A DNA stretch of 8,740 nucleotides, from the NCBI GenBank assembly GCA_030429785.1, contig JAUIEQ010000028.1, forward strand, positions 1-8,740, in the 5' to 3' direction. Every line of letters starts with the position of its first letter. Within the stretch, counting starts at the first letter, position 1. Under the pieces are notes generated by a model. The model saw nothing but the letters and a program-made list of their open reading frames with translations. It had not been told where the DNA came from and ran no database searches. Of the stretch, positions 1 to 5,558 are shown piece by piece. Source of the DNA: a bacterium (GTDB taxonomy: Bacteria; Patescibacteriota; Patescibacteriia; S139-126; S139-133). The position numbers and the translations under genes are program-made.

Positions 1-1749
1 ATCGGGCATTTCGACCTTAACGAGCAATTTCAGCGTGTGGTCAGTCTTTTCGGCGCTTTAGAACTCATCGCCTATTTTGTGGGTATTTTGGTTTTGGGAT
101 TATTTTTTGGCGGAGTTGTAGCCCCGCAACTTCCGGGGTGGGTGCCTGCAAGTAATTGGTTTAACAAACACTACATTCACCAGGGACTTGATTTGCAAGG
201 CGGCGCGCACTTGGTGTACGAAGCAGATGTGAGTGAAGTGCCAGTTGCGGATCAGCTTGAGGCTGTGGAAGGTGTTCGGGATGTTATTGAGCGACGGGTT
301 AATGCATTAGGAGTTTCTGAGCCATTGGTACAAACAAATACAGTTGGTGATAATTACCGAGTTATTGTTGAATTGGCAGGTATTTTTGATATCAATGAAG
401 CGATTGACCAAATTGGTGAAACGCCATTATTAGAATTTAAAGAACAGGCAGAAGTGACTGCAGAGTCTGTTGAATTAACAGCAGCGCAACAAGCCGAGAT
501 TACTGAGTCAGAGATTAGTGCTGCGACGAGAGCTGAGGATGTTATCAAGCGATTGCAGGCCGGTGAGGATTTTGCAACAGTAGCAGCTGAAGTTAGCGAA
601 GACCCGACAGTGCTTGAGAATGCAGGAGATCTTGGTTTTGCGCGGCGTGGTGATTTTGTTCCAGAGTTTGATGCAGCATTATTTGATAATTTGGGTGATG
701 GGCAGCTGTCTGCAGCACCTATTAAAACAGTTTTTGGTTACCATGTAATCCAACGAATTGAGTCACGATTTGTGGATGTTGAAGGTGAGCAGGTAGAAGA
801 AGTCCATGGACAGCATATTTTATTACGTACAAAATCAGCTGCAGAATTTCTTGAGCAAGATCCGTGGGAAAACACTGAATTGTCGGGCAAGCATTTAGAT
901 AGCGCACGCGTGGTATTTGATCAGACAGTTGGTTCGCCACAAGTATCACTTGATTTTAACGAACAAGGTGCTGATTTGTTTGCAGATATTACTAAAAAGA
1001 ATCTTGGTAAGCCAGTAGCAATTTTCTTAGATGGTGAAGCGATTAGTATTCCAGTGGTTCAGTCTGAGATTACGAATGGTGAGGCTGTAATAACTGGTGA
1101 CTTTACTATTGAAGAAGCGAAATTACTTGCGCAACGATTGCAAGCAGGAGCTTTGCCGGTACCGATTGAGCTGGTATCGCAATTACAAGTTGGGCCAACA
1201 CTTGGTCAGGCATCAGTCACTCGAAGCGTTTCGGCAGGGTTATGGGGATTGATTTTTGTGATGATTTTTATGGTGCTAGTATATCGACTGCCTGGGTTAT
1301 TGGCTGATATAGCATTGTTAATTTATTCTGTTATTTTGATTGGTTTGTTTGAGTTGATTCCAGTTACGTTGACTTTAGCTGGCATCGCAGGATTTTTATT
1401 GTCTATTGGTATGGCAGTTGATGCTAATGTACTTATTTTTGAACGAACCAAAGAGGAGTTAAAAAAAGGCAAACCATTGTTATTGGCTGTTGAGGAAGGT
1501 TTTGACCGTGCTTGGAGCTCGATTCGTGATTCAAACATTTCGTCATTGATCACAGCGGCTATTCTGGTATGGTTTGGAACATCAATTATTCAAGGATTTG
1601 CTTTGACGTTGAGTCTTGGAATTATTTTTAGCATGTTTTCAGCAATTACTATTACGCGCACATTGATGCGTTTGATAGCTGCAAGTAAGCTTGGGTCATA
1701 TCACGCGTTGTTTGGCGCACGAGCGCAATCTGATGAATCACACAACTAA
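1..1749 (+). CDS. secD: Protein translocase subunit SecD with inserted parvulin-like domain (probably 5'-partial)
   Basis: SecD forms, with SecF, the membrane complex that uses the proton gradient to pull preproteins out of the SecYEG channel. Residues are numbered from the GTG at 37. A first membrane helix lies at about 10-28, followed by the SecD hallmark GLDLQGGAHLVYEAD (50-64). The first periplasmic-type domain is interrupted by a parvulin-like segment (about 158-266). Normal SecD resumes at SGKHLDSA, runs through LPVPIELVSQLQVGPTLG (373-390), then five membrane helices (about 400-540). GMAVDANVLIFERTKEE (458-474) holds Asp462, the likely proton-path residue. The protein is longer than a SecD without the insert would be, mainly because of it. 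The reading frame is open through base 1 with plausible cytoplasmic residues, so the true start probably lies outside the window. GTG at 37 is the only alternative and has no ribosome-binding site. secF follows after one base. Product very sure; start not. Confidence 0.95.
   Translation: MGHFDLNEQFQRVVSLFGALELIAYFVGILVLGLFFGGVVAPQLPGWVPASNWFNKHYIHQGLDLQGGAHLVYEADVSEVPVADQLEAVEGVRDVIERRVNALGVSEPLVQTNTVGDNYRVIVELAGIFDINEAIDQIGETPLLEFKEQAEVTAESVELTAAQQAEITESEISAATRAEDVIKRLQAGEDFATVAAEVSEDPTVLENAGDLGFARRGDFVPEFDAALFDNLGDGQLSAAPIKTVFGYHVIQRIESRFVDVEGEQVEEVHGQHILLRTKSAAEFLEQDPWENTELSGKHLDSARVVFDQTVGSPQVSLDFNEQGADLFADITKKNLGKPVAIFLDGEAISIPVVQSEITNGEAVITGDFTIEEAKLLAQRLQAGALPVPIELVSQLQVGPTLGQASVTRSVSAGLWGLIFVMIFMVLVYRLPGLLADIALLIYSVILIGLFELIPVTLTLAGIAGFLLSIGMAVDANVLIFERTKEELKKGKPLLLAVEEGFDRAWSSIRDSNISSLITAAILVWFGTSIIQGFALTLSLGIIFSMFSAITITRTLMRLIAASKLGSYHALFGARAQSDESHN
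508..834 (+). other. Parvulin/rotamase-like domain inserted in SecD
   Basis: This segment encodes SecD residues 158-266. It shows the parvulin (PpiC) pattern: an amphipathic helix ending in LQAGEDFATVAAEVSEDP (173-190), then AGDLGFARRGDFVPEFDAAL (196-215), then the strand KTVFGYHVIQRI (230-241). The strand usually at the front of the fold, with HIL and a catalytic His, is not seen upstream. A matching strand, GQHILLRTKSAAEF (258-271), occurs after the domain. The two His residues (236 and 260) correspond to the pair conserved in Pin1-type parvulins, but in reversed order. By SecD topology the segment lies outside the cytoplasmic membrane, where it could act on emerging preproteins. Homology is clear by eye; enzymatic activity is inferred and may be lost. 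Confidence 0.8.
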
Positions 1750-1750
1750 T

Positions 1751-2668
1751 ATGAATTTTCCAATTATTCAAAAACGAAAGATTTGGTATATGTTCTCAAG
1801 TATTGCGATGGTGATTGCTATTGTGTCATTAGCAACCTGGGGTCTGCGGCTTGGTATTGATTTTACAGGCGGAACCTTGATGGAGATTGAATTTTTACAG
1901 TCAGTGCCGGAAGGAACGCAAGTACAAACTGTATTGCAAGACGGTATGGATCTAGGGGATGTAGCAGTCCAGCCTGCAGGTGACAACGGAATGATTTTGA
2001 GATTTCGTACCATTACTGAAGCAGAGCATCAGCAAGTCCTTGGGGAACTGACTGCGAATTTTGGCGAAGAGGAATATGGCTTTGTTGAGCAGCGATTTGA
2101 GACAATTGGTCCTTCTATCGGACAGGAGCTCGCGCAAAAAGCACTCTGGGCATTGATTGTATCAATTGTATTTATTGTTGCTTATATTGCATATGCATTT
2201 CGGAAAGTCTCAAAGCCAGTTGAATCATGGAAGTTCGGTGTGACAGCTATTATCGCATTGGTACATGACGTAACTATTATTACAGGTATTTTTGCGATCT
2301 TGGGGCAATTCATGGGAGTTGAGGTTGGGGCTATGTTTGTAACAGCTTTATTGACTATCTTAGGATTTTCAGTACATGACACGATCGTTGTATTTGATCG
2401 AACTCGTGAAAATTTGATGCATAACAAAGATCGGGAAGCTTTTGATGTGGTTGTTGAACAAGCTGTTAACCAGACTATCTGGAGATCAATCAATACATCA
2501 GTAAGTACATTATTGGTATTGGTGGCTATCTTTGTGTTTGGGGGAGAGTCTATTAAATTTTTTACATTGGCTTTGATACTGGGTATTTTGATTGGAACCT
2601 ACTCATCTATTTTTATAGCTTCACCTATTATAGTTGATTGGTATCGTGTTGGTGAAAAAAAATCTTAG
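1751..2668 (+). CDS. secF: Protein translocase subunit SecF
   Basis: SecF is the partner of SecD in the proton-driven export complex. The 305-residue product has a first membrane helix (about 11-31), then GLRLGIDFTGGTLMEIEF (31-48), the usual SecF/SecD signature. A small extracytoplasmic domain follows (about 45-125), then five helices (about 131-150, 163-184, 192-212, 250-266, 270-292). LGFSVHDTIVVFDRTREN (204-221) is the SecF motif, with Asp210, and Arg245 in RSINTS is the other likely proton-path residue, so the pair looks functional. I chose ATG 1751, one base after the secD stop, because MNFPIIQKRKIWY matches the usual short basic SecF N-terminus. ATG 1733 (6 residues longer) and ATG 1691 (20 longer) overlap secD and are less likely. 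None has a Shine-Dalgarno motif, so translation probably depends on coupling to secD. An intrinsic terminator follows. Confidence 0.96.
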   Translation: MNFPIIQKRKIWYMFSSIAMVIAIVSLATWGLRLGIDFTGGTLMEIEFLQSVPEGTQVQTVLQDGMDLGDVAVQPAGDNGMILRFRTITEAEHQQVLGELTANFGEEEYGFVEQRFETIGPSIGQELAQKALWALIVSIVFIVAYIAYAFRKVSKPVESWKFGVTAIIALVHDVTIITGIFAILGQFMGVEVGAMFVTALLTILGFSVHDTIVVFDRTRENLMHNKDREAFDVVVEQAVNQTIWRSINTSVSTLLVLVAIFVFGGESIKFFTLALILGILIGTYSSIFIASPIIVDWYRVGEKKS

Positions 2669-2694
2669 GTCTCGTTTTGTTTTGATTGTAATGG

Positions 2695-2720
2695 CTCTGT
2701 CTTTTAGGGACAGAGTTTTT
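2695..2720 (+). terminator. Intrinsic terminator of the secDF unit
   Basis: A perfect 7-bp stem, CTCTGTC (2695-2701) with GACAGAG (2709-2715), has a 7-base loop (TTTTAGG) and is followed at once by TTTTT. Two G-U pairs could lengthen the base of the stem. It begins 26 bases after the secF stop and before the next promoter, as expected for a rho-independent terminator. Confidence 0.88.
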
Positions 2721-2744
2721 AATATGTTGAGCTAAGTTAGATAA

Positions 2745-2773
2745 TTGACACATTATATGTTTTATGCTATACT
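2745..2773 (+). promoter_or_regulatory. Strong sigma-70-type promoter with extended -10
   Basis: TTGACA (2745-2750) is an exact -35 consensus. After 17 bases comes TATACT (2768-2773), one mismatch from TATAAT, preceded by TG one base upstream (2765-2766), an extended -10. Transcription would start near 2780, giving a leader of about 64 bases before the ATG at 2844. It lies between the secF terminator and the sigma-like gene, so it should drive that gene alone. This is the best promoter in the window. Confidence 0.87.
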
Positions 2774-2802
2774 TGAGTGAGATTATAAAAGAGAGAGTAT
2801 GA

Positions 2803-2835
2803 ATGATTAATTTTTGGCTAATATCAGCCAAATAA
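2803..2835 (+). CDS. Possible leader mini-ORF (10 codons)
   Basis: A short frame starts at ATG 2803, five bases after the purine run GAGAGAG (2791-2797), the only well-placed Shine-Dalgarno-like motif near any start in the window. It encodes MINFWLISAK and stops at TAA 2833-2835, eight bases before the ATG of the sigma-like gene and in a different frame. It runs through the hairpin at 2813-2832, so a translating ribosome would open that hairpin and end close to the next start. This suggests coupling or reinitiation. The peptide itself matches nothing I know. The purine run could be chance in an AT-rich leader, so this is tentative. Confidence 0.3.
   Translation: MINFWLISAK
2813..2832 (+). 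promoter_or_regulatory. Hairpin or operator dyad in the leader of the sigma-like gene
   Basis: TTTGGCT (2813-2819) and AGCCAAA (2826-2832) form a perfect 7-bp inverted repeat with a 6-base loop (AATATC). It lies about 33 bases after the predicted transcription start and 11 bases before ATG 2844, with no U-run, so it is not a terminator. It could be an RNA hairpin controlling translation or a DNA operator, perhaps for self-control by the DNA-binding protein downstream. The repeat is seen directly; its role is inferred. Confidence 0.5.
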
Positions 2836-2843
2836 AATGTATT

Positions 2844-3947
2844 ATGACTGATTCTATTTTGGAAAAAATAATTGATTCTAAACATCAATCAAAGCTTAGT
2901 GATTTTGACCCAGTGTTGTTATTGGAGGAGTTGTTGTCATTGCTTGATGACAGGGAAAAGCAAGTTTTGAGCCTGCGATATGGTTTTGGTGATGAGTCCC
3001 GCCACACATTAGAGGATATTGGTAAGAAATTTGATATTACTCGGGAGCGTGTTCGTCAAATTGAGTCAAGTGCTGTAAAGAAATTGCGTAATAGTAAGGA
3101 ATTTGAAGCAAAGCGAGATGATTTGGTTGAGCTTATTGAAGATATTTTATCAGAAGTTGGTGGTATCATGGCTGAAGAGCGGTTACATGAACGACTCAAT
3201 GCGCTTACTGATAAGGATGCTGAAGCAGCAATACAGTTTTTGATGAATAAGCTTATGGCTGACTATTTTGCGCTTGTTAAGCAAAATGACCGCATGGTAA
3301 AAAGCTGGGCAAAAACCGGTACTTCAGTTGAGGAATATGAAAAAATAATTGATATGATTGGCTCGGTTTTGGACAGAACTACCGAAGTGCTTGACTTGTT
3401 GAGTGTTCATGAGCAGTTGCATGCCCATGATGACTTTGGTGCAGATAGCCCACTGGCTCAGGAAGTACTTGAAAACATTTTGCACTTGTCAGCTGATATT
3501 AAAAACAATCCCTTTGGGCAATGGGGAAGAAAGCATTGGCCGTTAATTTCACCGCGTCGAATGAACGACAAGATTTATCTTGTGCTCAAGCATCACGGCA
3601 AACCAACGCACTTTACAGAAATTGCTGAGAAGATTAACGAAACTAATTTCGATCACAAAAAAGCTCATCCAGCGACAGTGCATAACGAATTGATTTTGGA
3701 TAATGATCGGTATGTATTGATCGGTCGCGGTATTTATGCGTTGAAAGAATGGGGATACAAAGCAGGTGTTGTGACTGATATCATAGTAGATGTATTGAAA
3801 GAAAAAGGACCATTAAGTCGAGAAGAAATCATTGAAGAAGTTTTGCAACAACGCATGGTCAAAAAATCAACCATTGTGCTCATGCTGACCAATAAGTCAC
3901 TGTTTAAAAAACTTTCTGATGGTCGCTACGACGTAGTGCCACAATAA
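2844..3947 (+). CDS. Sigma-70 region 4 protein with C-terminal HARE-HTH-type domain
   Basis: This 367-residue soluble DNA-binding protein has sigma-70 region 4 at about 27-84: DDREKQVLSLRYGFGDESRH followed by the helix-turn-helix TLEDIGKKFDITRERVRQIE (55-74), which in true sigma factors reads the -35 element. A helical middle (about 90-235) matches no domain I can name. A winged-helix segment at about 239-300 (DKIYLVLKHHGKPTHFTEIA ... YVLIGRGIYAL) resembles HARE-HTH, the fold in the RNA polymerase delta subunit. A second winged-helix-like segment follows (307-364). Region 2, which binds core polymerase and melts the -10, is absent, so calling it RpoD would be wrong; an accessory transcription factor is more likely. 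I chose ATG 2844; an in-frame TTG at 2814 would add 10 residues but lies in the hairpin arm. It has its own promoter and terminator. Confidence 0.88.
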   Translation: MTDSILEKIIDSKHQSKLSDFDPVLLLEELLSLLDDREKQVLSLRYGFGDESRHTLEDIGKKFDITRERVRQIESSAVKKLRNSKEFEAKRDDLVELIEDILSEVGGIMAEERLHERLNALTDKDAEAAIQFLMNKLMADYFALVKQNDRMVKSWAKTGTSVEEYEKIIDMIGSVLDRTTEVLDLLSVHEQLHAHDDFGADSPLAQEVLENILHLSADIKNNPFGQWGRKHWPLISPRRMNDKIYLVLKHHGKPTHFTEIAEKINETNFDHKKAHPATVHNELILDNDRYVLIGRGIYALKEWGYKAGVVTDIIVDVLKEKGPLSREEIIEEVLQQRMVKKSTIVLMLTNKSLFKKLSDGRYDVVPQ

Positions 3948-3964
3948 CTATAGTACTCTTGAGC

Positions 3965-3996
3965 AACTGCTAGCAAAATTCTAGCAGTTCGCTTTT
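3965..3996 (+). terminator. Hairpin terminator after the sigma-like gene
   Basis: A perfect 9-bp stem, AACTGCTAG (3965-3973) with CTAGCAGTT (3981-3989), has a 7-base loop (CAAAATT) and is followed by CGCTTTTCT. The stem is good but the T-run is short and offset by three bases, so termination may be incomplete and some read-through into the next operon is possible. Confidence 0.72.
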
Positions 3997-4012
3997 CTCC
4001 GCGCTTACAATT

Positions 4013-4021
4013 TGCTAAAAT
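4013..4021 (+). promoter_or_regulatory. Possible extended -10 promoter of the membrane protein/ATPase operon
   Basis: TGCTAAAAT has an extended TG and a -10 hexamer TAAAAT (4016-4021), one mismatch from consensus. The hexamer 17 bases upstream (TTTTCT, 3993-3998) is a poor -35. Transcription would start near 4028, leaving only about 14 bases before ATG 4042, with no Shine-Dalgarno motif. A promoter is expected here because a terminator precedes it. Confidence 0.45.
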
Positions 4022-4041
4022 AAAAACAAACACATACCGAC

Positions 4042-5550
4042 ATGAACTTGCTTGATTTAAGTATTTTTCTACAAATTGATCCCCGCGTCCTTCAGGCGAT
4101 TGGTATAGGCTTGCTCGTGCTTTTGTCTATATTTTTTTTGTTTGTTTTTTGGCATATTTTTTTGATGTTTTGGCTGCCAGCGCGACGCGAAAAGTATGTT
4201 AGTTCAGTTAGTTATGTTTTGCTTGCTATTGACATTCCAAAAGAAAATGAACAATCCCCAAAAGCTGTGGAGCATATTTTTACTACCTTAAGTGGTGCGT
4301 ACTCAGGACCGATTAAATCAGAATATTATATTGATGGTAAAGTTCAATTAGGTTTTAGTTTTGAAATCGTATCACTTGATGGTTACATACAATACCTAGT
4401 GAGAGTTCCTGTTTTTTTTAGACAAATGGTAGAGGCTGCTTTTTTTTCACAATATCCTGATGCGCAGATAACGGAAGTATTTGATTATGTTGATTCAGTT
4501 CCGCAGACTTTTCCGAATGAAACTCACGAAATGTGGGGCACTGAGCTAACCTTGTTGAAAGATGATGTGTATCCGATTAGAACATATCAGCAGTTTGAGC
4601 ACCAAATGTCACAAGAGTTTAAAGATCCTATGGCTGCGTTATTAGAACAGTTGTCTAGGTTTCAAAAAGGTGAACAAGGATGGTTGCAGATTGTGATTAC
4701 GCCTGTTATTCCGCGTGAATGGGCGGCACGTGGTCAAAAAATCATTAAGAAATTAATCGGAGAAAAAGTTGAGTACAAAAAAACCTTTGTTGATAGATTA
4801 ACCGATCCTATTCTTGGGTTGTTTAGTTGGATGGCGGATACGCTTATTTATAAGCCTGAGCCTCAAAGTTCGTCAGGTGGAGATCAGCCGATTAATAAGT
4901 TGCAGTATTTAACTGCTGGTGAGCAGTTGACAGTTGGTGCAATTCAAATGAAGTTATCTAAGGTAGCTTTCCAAACCAAAATACGATATGTTTATATTGC
5001 TGAGAAACCAATATTCAGTAAGCCTCGTGGTGTGGCAGGGGTGATGGGGGCGCTGAGTCAGTTTAGTAGTAGTGATTTAAATACGCTTATTCCTGGTGAT
5101 AAAAAATACAAAACCTCTGCTTACTATGTGAATATTGAAAAACGATTAGCTAAGAAACAAAATAGGCTCTTTAAAGTATATAAAGAGCGTCGTGGTGTGT
5201 TGAGTGAAATTGAGCCGTTTATGATGAATATTGAAGAACTTGCAACGCTATATCATTTCCCAGACATCACTGTCAAAACGCCACTTATCAAAAAAGCAGA
5301 TGCCAAACGCGCTGAACCGCCAGTGTCATTGCCGTTTGAGTCTTTAGAAGAAACTGAAGTTGCGTCATCTTTTTCAGAAGTGGGCGCACCGCCCCAGAAT
5401 AGCTCGCTTGAACAGCTTGCTGATGTTGATTTGGATAATGATTATTTTGAAAACCAGTTTGCAAAGTCTGCGTCAGTATCTCAATCACATCCCATTAAAC
5501 AAGCATCAACACAGGAGTCAAAACAAGCACCATCTAATTTACCAACGTAA
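4042..5550 (+). CDS. Membrane-anchored protein of unknown function, partner of the TraG/HerA-like ATPase
   Basis: Function unknown. The 502-residue protein has one long hydrophobic segment (about 18-46, very Phe/Leu-rich) followed by a basic LPARREK, which suggests a large cytoplasmic C-terminal body. That body (about 50-420) alternates strands and helices and contains FSFEIVSLDGYIQYLVRVPV (105-124) and VEAAFFSQYPDAQITEVFDY (130-149), which I recall as typical of a CPR-specific family placed upstream of this ATPase (possibly DUF8128, from memory and unverified). A motif at 393-431 (MNIEELATLYHFPDITVKTP, then PPVSLP) ends the folded part. Residues from about 432 are acidic then Ser/Gln-rich and look disordered. 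The ATPase begins 8 bases after its stop, so the two are probably made together, with this protein as membrane platform. No Shine-Dalgarno motif. Three 8-base T runs lie in the gene. Confidence 0.85.
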   Translation: MNLLDLSIFLQIDPRVLQAIGIGLLVLLSIFFLFVFWHIFLMFWLPARREKYVSSVSYVLLAIDIPKENEQSPKAVEHIFTTLSGAYSGPIKSEYYIDGKVQLGFSFEIVSLDGYIQYLVRVPVFFRQMVEAAFFSQYPDAQITEVFDYVDSVPQTFPNETHEMWGTELTLLKDDVYPIRTYQQFEHQMSQEFKDPMAALLEQLSRFQKGEQGWLQIVITPVIPREWAARGQKIIKKLIGEKVEYKKTFVDRLTDPILGLFSWMADTLIYKPEPQSSSGGDQPINKLQYLTAGEQLTVGAIQMKLSKVAFQTKIRYVYIAEKPIFSKPRGVAGVMGALSQFSSSDLNTLIPGDKKYKTSAYYVNIEKRLAKKQNRLFKVYKERRGVLSEIEPFMMNIEELATLYHFPDITVKTPLIKKADAKRAEPPVSLPFESLEETEVASSFSEVGAPPQNSSLEQLADVDLDNDYFENQFAKSASVSQSHPIKQASTQESKQAPSNLPT

Positions 5551-5558
5551 TCATACAC

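Noticed and set aside
1691..1750. Longer secF starts at ATG 1691 or 1733
   Set aside because: Both overlap secD coding, lack a Shine-Dalgarno motif, and add residues absent from the usual short basic SecF N-terminus. ATG 1751 fits better, though 1733 cannot be excluded.
2814..2843. TTG start for the sigma-like gene, 10 residues upstream of ATG 2844
   Set aside because: TTG lies inside the hairpin arm, has no motif at proper spacing (the purine run is 16 bases away), and the extra residues do not resemble the family's N-terminus.
2844..3947. Primary sigma factor RpoD
   Set aside because: Only region 4 is present; the region 2 motifs for -10 binding and core contact are absent.
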